A DNA stretch of 64,000 nt from Amycolatopsis cihanbeyliensis (GCF_006715045.1 NZ_VFML01000001.1:2014501-2078500), one strand, 5' to 3'; shown: positions 19,703 through 28,119, numbered from the stretch's first letter. Notes: a model not told the origin generated them from the sequence alone. A program made the numbers and translations.

Positions 19703-19956
19703 CGTTTCGCCCCATGGCGCGGGCACTGGCTCCGGTGGGGGAACGGACACGCCCGTACGGCACGGAATCCCGGCCGGTATTACCTCCGTTGGTCGCTAGC
19801 GATCACCGGCCACGTCGATAACACTCCGCGAACGCCCTACTGAAATCTCACACGAACAGGTGGGAGTTCGGTGGGGCGCGCCTTCGGTCGAGCCCTTGTC
19901 GGGGCCAAGCAGGTCTCACCGAGGTCGTTCACTCCCCCGTTGAGGAAGGACGTGGC

Positions 19957-22900
19957 ATGACCCCACGTAGATGGCGCCGGAGCGGCCGAATCGCCTTAGG
20001 GACGGCGCTCACCACGGCGGTGACCGGGGCGGTGCTGGCCGCGACGCCGGTCACCGCCGCCGCCGATCCGGAACCGGGCGGCGCCGGCAGCGACACCGAG
20101 ATCAGCAAACATGACGAGGAGTTGCTGGCCAAGGCGGAGCAGCGCGGCGAGCGCACCGTCAAGGTGCTGGTCGCGACCGACCGGCGGGCCGGTACACGCG
20201 GTGTCGACGAGCTGAGCCGGGCGGGCGCGAAAGTGGAGTACCGCGCGGACGAACTCGGCTACGTGCGCGCCGAGGTTCCGGTGGACAAGGTCAAGAAGAT
20301 GGCCGGGCTGCCGGGCGTGCAGGCGCTCGATGTGGACGAGGAGGTCCCGCTGCCCGAGCCGCGGCCCGCGGGCGCGGAAGACCCCACCCCGCAGCCACCG
20401 CCGGACGCCGACACACCTCGGGTGAACCCGTACATGCCGACCGGCGACACCGGTGCGGCGCAGTTCGCCGAGAAGCACCCGAAGTGGGACGGCCGGGACG
20501 TCACGGTCGGCATCGTGGACACCGGCGTCGACCTGGACCACCCCTCGCTGAACGTCACCAGCACCGGCGAGCGCAAGGTCGTCGACTGGGTGACCTACAC
20601 CGACGGCCGGTTCGAGGACGGGGTCAACAACGACGACGACCCCACCTGGATCAACATGAAGACCGAGGTGCAGGGCACGACCTTCGCCGCGGCCGGTGCC
20701 GAGTACACCAGCGCGGGCGCGGGCGGCTACCGCTTCGGCGTGTTCGACGAGCGTGACCCCAGGCTCGGTGGCCAGGTCGGCAACGACGTCAACCGGGACG
20801 GCAACCCCGCAGGTAGCGAGGGCACCTACGGTGTGCTGTGGGACGAGAACACCAACACGGTCTGGGTGGACGCCAACCAGAACCAGGACTTCACCGACGA
20901 CGCCCCGATGACCGACTACAAGGTCAAGCAGGACGTCGGCACCTTCGGCACCGATGACCCGGGCACCCCGGTGCGCGAGGCCATGCCGTTCGTGGTGCAG
21001 ACCGACCCGGCGAACAAGGTCGTCAACATCGGCATCGTGTCCGGTTCGCACGGCTCGCATGTCGGGGGCATCGTGGCGGGCAACGACCTGTTCGGCGGCT
21101 CCATGCAGGGCGCGGCGCCCGGCGCCAAGCTGGTGTCGGTGCGGGTCTGCCTGTTCGTCGCGGGCTGCACCAGCCACGCGCTGGTCGAGGGCATGATCTA
21201 TGCCGCGCGGGACGCCGAGGTCGACGTGATCAACATGTCCATCGGCGGCCTGCCCGCGCTGAACGACGGCAACAACGCGCGGGCCAGGCTGTACGACCGG
21301 CTGATCGACACCTACGACACGCAGATGTTCATCTCCGCGGGCAACTCCGGTTCCGGTGCGAACACCGTCGGCGACCCCTCGGTGGCGGGCAAGGTGCTCA
21401 GCGTCGGCGCCTACATCAGCAAGGCGACCTGGCAGCGCAACTACGGCTCGGACGCGGCCAACCGGGACAACCTGCACGGCTTCTCCTCCCGCGGCCCGCG
21501 TGAGGACGGCGGGTTCAAGCCGAACATCATCGCGCCGGGAGCGGCGATCTCCCCGACCCCGACCTGGCAGGAAGGCGGCCCGGTCGCGGGGACCTACGAG
21601 CTGCCGCCCGGCTACGCCATGTTCAACGGGACCTCGATGGCCTCGCCGCAGGCCGCCGGGGCCGCGGCGCTCCTGGTGAGCGCGGCCAAGGCACGCAACG
21701 TCGCGCACAAGCCCGAGGACCTGCGTAGCGCGTTCACCGACTCCGCCCGGTTCATCCCCGGCTACCAGGCCTACGAGCAGGGCAACGGGCTGATCGACGT
21801 GAACAAGGCGTGGAACCGGCTCAAGGCGAACCCGGACACCACCGACATCAGCTCTTCGGTGCAGGTGAACACCGTGCTGTCCGGCTTCCTCAACCCGGCG
21901 GGCGTCGGCGTGGGCATCCACGACCGCGAGGGTGTGCGGTCCGGTGACCGGTACGTGCGGGAGTACACCTTCACCCGCAACTCCGGCCCCGACCACCCGG
22001 TCACCTACCGGGCACGCTGGATCGGCAACGACGGCACCTTCCACGCGCCGCCGACCATCCAGTTGCGCAAGGGGTACCCGGTGAAGTACCGGGTCACCGT
22101 CAACCCGCGTTCGGCGGGCGCCCACTCGGCGATCCTGCAGCTGGACAGCCCGATGACCACCGGCGTGGACCACCGGACGCTGAACACCGTGATCGCGGCG
22201 GAGGACTTCACCGCGCAGAACGGGTACTCGGTCCGGCACGGCGGGCAGATCGGCCGGAACGAGACGAAGAGCTACTTCGTCCGGGTCGAGCCGAACACGC
22301 CCGCGTTGAAGATCGACCTGCAGGGCGGCGGGGACGCCGAGGGTGCGGGGCAGATCCGCTTCCTGCGGTTCCACCCGTACGGCATCCCGCTGGACAGCAA
22401 CTCCTCGCTGAGCTGCTACAACCCGCCGGTGGCTGACGGCGGGTGCTCGGGCAGCCCGACCAGCCGCACGGTCAGCGAGCCCACGCCGGGTGTGTGGGAG
22501 ATCGTGATCGAGGCACGGCGCACCTCCGACGCCGCGTTCGCGCCGTACACGGTGACCGCGTCGGTGCTCGGGGCCTCGGTGACGCCGAGCCCGGACACCA
22601 TCCCGTCCGCACCGCAGGGTGAGCCGATCGAGAGGGAGTACACCCTGCGGAACCTGTTCGGCCCGTTCACCGGCCGGGCGGAGGGCAGCGAGCTGGGCAG
22701 CGCGAAGCTGGCCACGCCGACCATCGGCGAGGGTGAGCAGCAGCAGTACCCGGTCACCGTGACCGAGGGGGCCAGCCAGCTACGGGCCCGCATCGGCAGC
22801 CCCTCCGACATCGGCGCGGACCTGGACCTCTCGGTGTACAACTGCACCGGCGGCCCCTGCCTGCTGGCCGGGCAGAGCGCTGACGGGGACTCCGAGGAGT

Positions 22901-23205
22901 CGGTCACCATCCCCAACCCGCCCGCGGGCCAGTGGGTGATCGTGGTGGACGGCTACGCGGTGCCCGCGGGTACCACGGAGTTCTCCTACCTCGACGTGTT
23001 CAGCGGCGCGGCGTTCGGCTCCGTGTCGGTGTCCGACGAGCACGCGCTGCGCCCCGCCGGGGCACAGTGGACGGTGCAGGGCACGGTGACCCCGCGGGCG
23101 ACTCCCGCCGAGGGCCGGGTGCTGCTGGGCACCGTCGAGGCCCGCACGGACGCCGGTGTGCTGGTGGGCAGCGGGGACGTGGTCGTGGAGAACGTCACGA
23201 CCTGA
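19957..23205 (+). CDS. Secreted subtilisin-family (S8) serine protease
   Basis: The 1082-residue exported protease begins with a basic N-terminus and signal sequence cleaved near residue 36, followed by an inhibitor-like propeptide (about 65-130). The catalytic triad is D188 (VGIVDTGVD), H368 (GSHGSHVGG) and S560 (NGTSMASP). The Asp-His gap of 180 residues is much longer than in subtilisin and holds a Gly/Asp-rich insertion, as in large actinomycete and TPP-II-like S8 enzymes. The C-terminal 450 residues look like beta-sandwich and PPC-type domains for secretion or adhesion. GAGGAAGG precedes the ATG. The 3' end overlaps the convergent acetyltransferase by 11 bp. Confidence 0.92.
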   Translation: MTPRRWRRSGRIALGTALTTAVTGAVLAATPVTAAADPEPGGAGSDTEISKHDEELLAKAEQRGERTVKVLVATDRRAGTRGVDELSRAGAKVEYRADELGYVRAEVPVDKVKKMAGLPGVQALDVDEEVPLPEPRPAGAEDPTPQPPPDADTPRVNPYMPTGDTGAAQFAEKHPKWDGRDVTVGIVDTGVDLDHPSLNVTSTGERKVVDWVTYTDGRFEDGVNNDDDPTWINMKTEVQGTTFAAAGAEYTSAGAGGYRFGVFDERDPRLGGQVGNDVNRDGNPAGSEGTYGVLWDENTNTVWVDANQNQDFTDDAPMTDYKVKQDVGTFGTDDPGTPVREAMPFVVQTDPANKVVNIGIVSGSHGSHVGGIVAGNDLFGGSMQGAAPGAKLVSVRVCLFVAGCTSHALVEGMIYAARDAEVDVINMSIGGLPALNDGNNARARLYDRLIDTYDTQMFISAGNSGSGANTVGDPSVAGKVLSVGAYISKATWQRNYGSDAANRDNLHGFSSRGPREDGGFKPNIIAPGAAISPTPTWQEGGPVAGTYELPPGYAMFNGTSMASPQAAGAAALLVSAAKARNVAHKPEDLRSAFTDSARFIPGYQAYEQGNGLIDVNKAWNRLKANPDTTDISSSVQVNTVLSGFLNPAGVGVGIHDREGVRSGDRYVREYTFTRNSGPDHPVTYRARWIGNDGTFHAPPTIQLRKGYPVKYRVTVNPRSAGAHSAILQLDSPMTTGVDHRTLNTVIAAEDFTAQNGYSVRHGGQIGRNETKSYFVRVEPNTPALKIDLQGGGDAEGAGQIRFLRFHPYGIPLDSNSSLSCYNPPVADGGCSGSPTSRTVSEPTPGVWEIVIEARRTSDAAFAPYTVTASVLGASVTPSPDTIPSAPQGEPIEREYTLRNLFGPFTGRAEGSELGSAKLATPTIGEGEQQQYPVTVTEGASQLRARIGSPSDIGADLDLSVYNCTGGPCLLAGQSADGDSEESVTIPNPPAGQWVIVVDGYAVPAGTTEFSYLDVFSGAAFGSVSVSDEHALRPAGAQWTVQGTVTPRATPAEGRVLLGTVEARTDAGVLVGSGDVVVENVTT

Positions 23206-24361
23206 GCGAGCCGCCGGCCGTATCCGCACCACGGAACGGGGCCTCACCAGCGGGGTGGGGCCCCGTTCCCGGTGGCACGACGGAAACGCCGATCCGCAAC
23301 GACCCGTCCTCGGCGTACTCCCCGACCGCAAGGCCGGCCCGCAGCGCGGCGTGCCGGACACCGTTCTGGCCGGGCAGGCAGACGGCGACCAGCTCGCGGT
23401 AGCCACGGCCGGCGGCGAGCACCGCGAGCCTGGACAGCAGTCCACCGCCGATTCCCTTGCGCTGCCAGGCATCCTCCACCAGCAGGGAGACCTCGGCGAT
23501 CCGCTCCTTCCCCTGCGCGATGAGCTGCCCCAGCGCCACCACGTCCCGGCCGTGCCTGGCCAGCACGCTCATCCCCCGCGGGGGCATCAGCAGCCGCTGC
23601 GACCAGCGCCGCGGGATCGTGCGCATCCCCGTGTGGTAACGCAGGAACAGGGTCTCCGGCGAGCAACGGGCGTGCAGCGCACGCACCGCGTCCGCGTCCC
23701 CGGGGCCGCCCGCGCGCAGCACGAGGTCCGCGCCGTCGGCGGTGGCCAGCACGGACGGCGCGGCCACGTTGGCCCGTACCGCGCCGAGCAGGTCGAGCAG
23801 GGCCCGTGCCCTGGCCAGCTCGAGTTGCACGAACGGCGCCCAGCTCCGCCTGGCGACCAGCGCCTGCCCGCCGCCGACCGGCAGCACGGCACGATGGCCA
23901 CTCTCCGCGCGCGCGGAGTTCGCCTCGCTCGCGGGCAGTATCGTCACCACATCCGCGGTGAGCACCTCGCGGACCGCCTCGGCGTGCCGGTCAGGGTCGA
24001 GCACCGCGCGCCGGGCCGCGGCCAGTGCGGCGGCCGAGGAATCGACCAGCTCGGTGAGGTCCGCGCCGGTGATCCCGGTGCACGCGCACCCCTCGGCACT
24101 GATCGCGTCGACGAGATGCGACCTGGCCAGCCCCACCGGCGGCCGGACCACCACCTCGTCGAGCACCCCTCCCGGCACCGGAAGCACGGTGACCCCGAGG
24201 ATGTTGCACTCCAGATCGGCCAGCCGGATCGCCACCTTGGCCAGCGTGCCCGGCCGGTCGTCCATCCGGATCCGCACCCGCCAGATCAGCGAGGTGGGGT
24301 TCTCCTCGCCCGCGGTGTGCGGCCATACGAACCGTTCGTCCCCTGCCTGGATGTCGTCCAT
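23195..24361 (-). CDS. ACT-GNAT acetyltransferase, probably amino-acid-regulated
   Basis: The 388-residue protein fuses an N-terminal ACT domain (about 27-95, RVRIRMDDRPGTLAKVAIRLADLECNILG) to a C-terminal GCN5-type acetyltransferase domain (about 215-360, with SLLVEDAWQRKGIGGGLLSRL as the acetyl-CoA loop). ACT domains bind amino acids. ACT-GNAT proteins of actinobacteria such as Micromonospora have been described as lysine acetyltransferases controlled by amino acids (from memory). This one is therefore a candidate link between amino-acid status and protein acetylation; its ligand and targets are unknown. Residues about 95-215 are a linker of unclear fold. Confidence 0.85.
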   Translation of the reverse strand: MDDIQAGDERFVWPHTAGEENPTSLIWRVRIRMDDRPGTLAKVAIRLADLECNILGVTVLPVPGGVLDEVVVRPPVGLARSHLVDAISAEGCACTGITGADLTELVDSSAAALAAARRAVLDPDRHAEAVREVLTADVVTILPASEANSARAESGHRAVLPVGGGQALVARRSWAPFVQLELARARALLDLLGAVRANVAAPSVLATADGADLVLRAGGPGDADAVRALHARCSPETLFLRYHTGMRTIPRRWSQRLLMPPRGMSVLARHGRDVVALGQLIAQGKERIAEVSLLVEDAWQRKGIGGGLLSRLAVLAAGRGYRELVAVCLPGQNGVRHAALRAGLAVGEYAEDGSLRIGVSVVPPGTGPHPAGEAPFRGADTAGGSLRS

Positions 24362-24417
24362 CGGTTCACGGTCCGCCGCCGATGTTGCCGATCGGGGGCA
24401 CCGGTGTTGCGCGGGTG

Positions 24418-24753
24418 CTACGGCGGCGACCCGCCCTCGGCCGCCCGCTTGACCGCGTCCAGCTTGCGGTCCCAGAAGGCGGCGAGGTCGGTCAACCAGC
24501 GCGCCGCGGCGTCCAGCGAGTCCGGCCGGACCTGGTACAGCACCTCACGCCCCGCCCGCCCCGCGGTGACCAGCGCGGCCTCGCTGAGCACGTTCAGGTG
24601 CTTGATGACCGCCTGGCGGGACACCGGAAGCCGGGCGGCGAGGGTGGTCGCGCTGGCCTGGCCCGCCTCGGCCAGCGCCTCCAGCACCTGCCGCCGGGTC
24701 GGATCGCCCAGCGCCACGAACACCGGCCCCATATCCCGCCGGGTCGTGTTCAC
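24418..24753 (-). CDS. ArsR-family winged-helix repressor
   Basis: The 111-residue protein has a winged helix-turn-helix (FVALGDPTRRQVLEALAE then RLPVSRQAVIKHLNVL). No metal-binding cysteine pair is visible, so it is unlikely to be a metal sensor and belongs to the non-metal ArsR group that pairs with SRPBCC proteins. Its GTG start overlaps the stop of the upstream SRPBCC gene (GTGA), so the two form one operon and this protein probably autoregulates it. Confidence 0.88.
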   Translation of the reverse strand: MNTTRRDMGPVFVALGDPTRRQVLEALAEAGQASATTLAARLPVSRQAVIKHLNVLSEAALVTAGRAGREVLYQVRPDSLDAAARWLTDLAAFWDRKLDAVKRAAEGGSPP

Positions 24754-25193
24754 CTCTCGGCCAGCCCCTTGAGGACGTCCAGCTGCTCGGCCCAACCGCC
24801 GGTGTTGTCCCCGAAGGCACGCTCCCGGACCTCGTCCGTGGTCTCCAGCGCGGCGAACCCGCTCTCGGCCACCCGCAGCACCGTGCCGCCGTCCCGCTCG
24901 CTCAACCAGAACTCGATCAACGTGGAGTTGCCCTCGCCGGGGTTCTCCCCGGGAAACGCGCTGGACCAGCGGTAGGCCACATACTGCCGTGGCTCGGTCC
25001 GCTCCAGCCGGACCGGGAACCGGCCGTATCGGGGATCCTCCACCACCTCCAGGTCCCCTTCGCGCCACCGGCGCCGGCCCGCCCGGTCACCGGCATCGCT
25101 GATCCACCAGCCGGGCTCGGTGACCAGCGACCACACCCGCTCCACCGGGGCGTCGATGAGGATCTCGCGCTCGATCCTGTCCGGGGTTCCCAT
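24750..25193 (-). CDS. SRPBCC/AHSA1-domain protein
   Basis: The 147-residue protein is a START-like helix-grip fold (IEREILIDAPVERVWSLVTEP at the N-terminus and WAEQLDVLKGL as the long C-terminal helix), which forms a hydrophobic ligand pocket. AAGGAGGA lies 6 bases before the ATG. It is first gene of a two-gene operon with an ArsR repressor, an arrangement common in actinobacteria; ligand and role are unknown. Confidence 0.88.
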   Translation of the reverse strand: MGTPDRIEREILIDAPVERVWSLVTEPGWWISDAGDRAGRRRWREGDLEVVEDPRYGRFPVRLERTEPRQYVAYRWSSAFPGENPGEGNSTLIEFWLSERDGGTVLRVAESGFAALETTDEVRERAFGDNTGGWAEQLDVLKGLAER

Positions 25194-25307
25194 ACCGTCC
25201 TCCTTCGTGCCGTCCCACTGACGTGCTACCCATAGGTTGCACTAGTCGGCGAGAAAGCGCAACCGCGGAGTTGCACGTGAGGCTTCAGCGGTCGAGTACC
25301 CGCACGC

Positions 25308-25391
25308 GAACGGCAAACTCACGTGCGTGGACGGCAAACTCGTGCGCGTGGATGGCAAACACGCCGACGTGAGCGGCAAACACGCCGGGAT
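25308..25391. repeat. Four 21-bp intergenic tandem repeats
   Basis: Four imperfect 21-base units (25308, 25329, 25350, 25371) share the core GGCAAACWC followed by a CG-rich half. They fill the gap after the SRPBCC operon and end at the stop codon of the isomerase-family gene. Similar GGCAAAC-containing intergenic sequence occurs in Pseudonocardiaceae genomes to my recollection, so this may be a dispersed intergenic element. Confidence 0.75.
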
Positions 25392-26176
25392 CACCGGGTG
25401 GCCAGGCGCAGCAGGGCCCACATCTGGCCGACCGCGTCATCGTCGCCGTCCTCGACGATGACCGAACCGGGGGCCGCCCTGCCCCACAGCCAGAGGTAGA
25501 CCTGCGCCGGCCTGCCGGAGACCACCGCGTCGGCCCGGAGCACCTCCCGCTCCGAACAACGCCAGGCCGTCGTCTCCTCCGCTCCGGCCGTGACCAGCCA
25601 GAACTGGTCGCCCGCCCGCACCGCGACCGAACTCGCCCTGGTACCGGCCAGGCCGAGCATCGGAAGCCGCTGACCGAACCACAGCGCGAGCACCTCGTCC
25701 ACGCCGTCGATGGCCAGGTCGTCGGCGATCTCGGTGAGCTCCGACCCGGCCGCCATCTGCAGGTCGGCCCGGTGGATCGTCGTCTCGTGTGCCATCCGCC
25801 TGCGCCAGAAGCCGTACGTGCGGTCCGCAGGCCACCAGGTGGCCGCGGTTTCGGCCGGGTCGTGCCGGGCCAGCGCGCCGACCAGCCGGGCTCGCCCCTC
25901 GCTCAGGTACTCGTGGACCGACTCCCCCGGCGCGGGGTCCCGCTGCCAGTGCCGGGGCCGCCGGCCATGTTCCAGCCAGGACAGCGTCATCCGGTAGACG
26001 CTGCCGACGTGCCGCACGACCTCGCTCGCCGTCCAGCCGGGGCAGGTGGGCACCGGGGTTTCCGGCGCGATGGCATGGGCGGTCTCGTTGAGCAACTCGC
26101 CTTCGATGCCGAGCACGTCCAGCAACCGGCCGTGCTCGAGCAGGGCCTGACCCGGCGTCCCCGGCGTGTCCGGCAT
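25391..26176 (-). CDS. Maleylpyruvate isomerase family mycothiol-dependent enzyme
   Basis: The 261-residue protein has the DinB-like four-helix N-terminal domain of this family, with a likely metal triad H56 (VVRHVG), E131 and H135 (AHETTIHRADLQ), and a C-terminal domain seen in mycothiol-dependent transferases. The family uses mycothiol as cofactor; the specific reaction here is unknown. The start ATG at 26176 is one base past the stop of the HEPN gene, so the two are translationally coupled and share its LexA-controlled promoter. Confidence 0.82.
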   Translation of the reverse strand: MPDTPGTPGQALLEHGRLLDVLGIEGELLNETAHAIAPETPVPTCPGWTASEVVRHVGSVYRMTLSWLEHGRRPRHWQRDPAPGESVHEYLSEGRARLVGALARHDPAETAATWWPADRTYGFWRRRMAHETTIHRADLQMAAGSELTEIADDLAIDGVDEVLALWFGQRLPMLGLAGTRASSVAVRAGDQFWLVTAGAEETTAWRCSEREVLRADAVVSGRPAQVYLWLWGRAAPGSVIVEDGDDDAVGQMWALLRLATR

Positions 26177-26177
26177 C

Positions 26178-26687
26178 TCAGCCCCGGGTTCGGCGCGGGC
26201 GCGGCGTGGAGCACGGGGCCGCCCTGCCCGCCTCCCGGCGCGTCGTGCGTGCCCCGCCGTGCACGACGCGATGGGCCAGCTCCACGAACTGGCCGGCCCG
26301 GTGGAGTAGTTCGTCGGCGGAATCGGCGGTGATCCGGCGCGTGTTGCCCGCCTGCGCGGCGGCATGCGCGGCCGAGTTCGCCGCGAAGAAGGCCGCCCAC
26401 TCGGCGAACTCGGGTGCCACCGAGGGCAGCAGCACCCACACGCTGGCCGGGCGGGAGCGACCCCGGTGCGGGCGCCCGCGGGCGGCCAGCACACCGGCCG
26501 CCGCGCGCAGCGCCGACTGGTACGCGGCGATGAGCCGCGGGGCCGGCTCGCTCTCGCCCGCGGCCTCGACAAGGCCACGTTTCGCCCTGGCGAGCAAGGA
26601 CACCGCCGCGGGCGCGGCAGGCGGCTGCCAGGTCAGGGGCAGCACTGGTTGTGTGGCGCCATCCCGGGACTCGACCGTGATCGACAT
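26178..26687 (-). CDS. SAV_6107-family HEPN domain protein
   Basis: The 169-residue protein matches the actinobacterial SAV_6107 HEPN family: a helical core with SVWVLLPSVAPEFAEWAAFFAANS at about 82-105. HEPN proteins are often RNases with an R-x4-6-H motif. I do not find a clean copy here, so catalytic activity is doubtful and an RNA-binding or structural role is possible. The ATG at 26687 has a near-perfect AAAGGAGGTG ribosome site, so an upstream in-frame ATG at 26795 is rejected. A LexA box and a good promoter lie about 130-180 bp upstream, so it should be SOS-induced. Confidence 0.8.
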   Translation of the reverse strand: MSITVESRDGATQPVLPLTWQPPAAPAAVSLLARAKRGLVEAAGESEPAPRLIAAYQSALRAAAGVLAARGRPHRGRSRPASVWVLLPSVAPEFAEWAAFFAANSAAHAAAQAGNTRRITADSADELLHRAGQFVELAHRVVHGGARTTRREAGRAAPCSTPRPRRTRG

Positions 26688-26736
26688 GGCCACCTCCTTT
26701 TCGCCTCGTCCGCGGCGGCCGGGCCGCCGAGGTGAC

Positions 26737-26781
26737 GGTGCTCGGCGAGGACGTGCTTCCCCCACCCCCTCGCCGAGCACC
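26737..26781 (-). promoter_or_regulatory. Strong hairpin in the leader of the HEPN operon
   Basis: GGTGCTCGGCGAGG (26737-26750) and CCTCGCCGAGCACC (26768-26781) form a perfect 14-bp stem with a 17-base loop. It lies about 50 bases before the HEPN start codon and downstream of the predicted transcription start. No U-run follows, so it is not a classical terminator; it could be a processing, binding or translational control site. Confidence 0.6.
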
Positions 26782-26813
26782 TGACCGGCGAGCATCCCGC
26801 TCCCGCCGGGGTG

Positions 26814-26829
26814 TCGAACGTGTGTTCGA
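26814..26829. promoter_or_regulatory. LexA (SOS) box of the HEPN operon
   Basis: TCGAAC-GTGT-GTTCGA is a perfect 16-bp palindrome and an ideal actinobacterial LexA site. It begins about 8 bp downstream of the -10 hexamer of the minus-strand promoter, overlapping the predicted transcription start, a classical repressor position. It is about 95 bp before the divergent YbaK gene, which it might also affect. Confidence 0.85.
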
Positions 26830-26837
26830 ACAAATCC

Positions 26838-26866
26838 AGATTAGCTCGAATCCGGGCTGGGCTCAA
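26838..26866 (-). promoter_or_regulatory. Sigma-70-type promoter of the HEPN operon
   Basis: On the minus strand a -35 TTGAGC (26861-26866) and a -10 TAATCT (26838-26843) are separated by exactly 17 bp. The predicted start is near 26831, beside the LexA box, giving a leader of about 144 bases before the HEPN ATG. Confidence 0.65.
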
Positions 26867-26923
26867 GCCCGGGGTGGGTAACGCGCGTCGCACCGCCGGG
26901 GTGCCTCGTGATCTCATGGCTTC

Positions 26924-27514
26924 ATGAGTGGTGGGCACAATCCAGCCGGCGGGGACCGCCAGGAGCCATCGGAGGGCGGCTCGTGGCGGCTGGACCATCC
27001 CGCGATCGCCAAGGTCGCCGCCGCGCTCGCCGAGTCGGGCCAGCACGAGGCCGCCGACGGGATCCGGGTCCTTCCCGCCGAGGTGCGCACCGCCGCGCAG
27101 GCCGCGGAAGCGCTCGGCGTCGAGGTCGGCGCGATCGCCAACAGCCTGATCTTCCGTGCCGTGTTCACCGATCCCGCGGACTCGGTCGCCCCGCTGCTGG
27201 CGCTCACCTCGGGCGCGCACCGGGCGGACACCGGGGTCCTCGCCGCGCTCATCGGTGCGGCCGAGGTCGGCAAGGCCGAACCCGCCTTCGTCAAGGCACA
27301 TACCGGCCAGGCGATCGGTGGGGTCGCCCCGGTCGGTCACCCGGAGCCGCTGCTCACCGTGGTGGACCGGGCGCTGGCCGGGCACGAGGTGGTCTGGGCC
27401 GCCGCCGGGCACGCCAAGGCGATATTCCCGACCACCTTCGCCGGCCTGATCGCTCTCACCGACGGTCGTGCCGCCGACGTGACCGCGCGCAGTGGAGATA
27501 GTGTCGTTTCGTGA
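26924..27514 (+). CDS. YbaK/EbsC-type aminoacyl-tRNA deacylase
   Basis: The 196-residue protein belongs to the YbaK/ProX editing-domain family, which hydrolyses mischarged tRNAs such as Cys-tRNA(Pro) or Ala-tRNA(Pro). Family-like segments are VGAIANSLIFRA, GKAEPAFVKAHTGQAIGGVAPVGH and EVVWAAAGHAKAIFPTTFAGL. The first 20 residues are a polar extension. The ATG at 26924 lacks a clear ribosome site, so the message may be leaderless. The stop overlaps the next gene by GTGA. Confidence 0.85.
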   Translation: MSGGHNPAGGDRQEPSEGGSWRLDHPAIAKVAAALAESGQHEAADGIRVLPAEVRTAAQAAEALGVEVGAIANSLIFRAVFTDPADSVAPLLALTSGAHRADTGVLAALIGAAEVGKAEPAFVKAHTGQAIGGVAPVGHPEPLLTVVDRALAGHEVVWAAAGHAKAIFPTTFAGLIALTDGRAADVTARSGDSVVS

Positions 27515-28083
27515 CCGCCGCGTACTCCGGGTCATCCGGCTACCAGCGTGTCGTCGAACTGTCCGGCGACGAATTCCGGGCCAGGCTCGCCGAGGCGCTC
27601 GACCTGTACGTCGACGCCATGCGTTATCCCGCGGGCACCGCCGAGCAACGCGCCCCGATGTGGCTGACGCATGCGCTGCGCGAGGGCTGGCGCTGCATGG
27701 CCGCGCTGGACTCGACCGGAACCATGCTCGGACTGGCCTACGGTTATCAGGGCAACCCCGGCCAGTGGTGGCACGAACAGGTCCGCAGGGGGCTGGCCGA
27801 ACGGGACGAGCGGGCCGTCCAGGGGTGGCTCGCCGACTACTTCGAGCTGACCGAGATTCACGTCCGGCCCGACCACCAGGCCAGGGGGATCGGCGAGGAC
27901 CTGCTACGCAGGCTGGTCGAGGGGGTGCCGAACCGGCACGTGCTGCTGTCCACGCCGGAAGGCCCCAGCAGGGCATGGAAGCTGTACCGCAGGCTCGGAT
28001 TCGTCGACGTGCTCCGCAAGTACTACTTCGCGGGCGATCCGCGGCCGTTCGCGATCCTCGGTAGGGAACTTCCGCTGGGCTGA
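27511..28083 (+). CDS. GNAT-family N-acetyltransferase
   Basis: The 190-residue protein is a GCN5-type acetyltransferase: TEIHVRPDHQARGIGEDLLRRLV forms strand beta-4 and the acetyl-CoA pyrophosphate loop, and SRAWKLYRRLGFVDV the C-terminal helix. It starts with GTG overlapping the YbaK stop. It may correspond to the acetyltransferase Rv2170 that sits near idsA2 in mycobacteria, but this is a position-based guess. Substrate unknown. Confidence 0.82.
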   Translation: MTAAYSGSSGYQRVVELSGDEFRARLAEALDLYVDAMRYPAGTAEQRAPMWLTHALREGWRCMAALDSTGTMLGLAYGYQGNPGQWWHEQVRRGLAERDERAVQGWLADYFELTEIHVRPDHQARGIGEDLLRRLVEGVPNRHVLLSTPEGPSRAWKLYRRLGFVDVLRKYYFAGDPRPFAILGRELPLG

Positions 28084-28119
28084 GGGAACGCCCGGGGTAG
28101 GCGCCACGTTAGCCGCTGC

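Noticed and set aside
19661..19956. Possible c-di-AMP (ydaO-type) riboswitch before the secreted protease
   Set aside because: Such riboswitches often precede secreted hydrolases in actinobacteria, but I could not find the conserved core; only G-rich segments and a small palindrome are present. A covariance-model search would decide.
25391..26687. HEPN/isomerase-family pair as a toxin-antitoxin module
   Set aside because: HEPN toxins pair with MNT nucleotidyltransferases, and no such gene is here. The HEPN protein lacks a clear catalytic motif, and the LexA promoter fits a damage response better.
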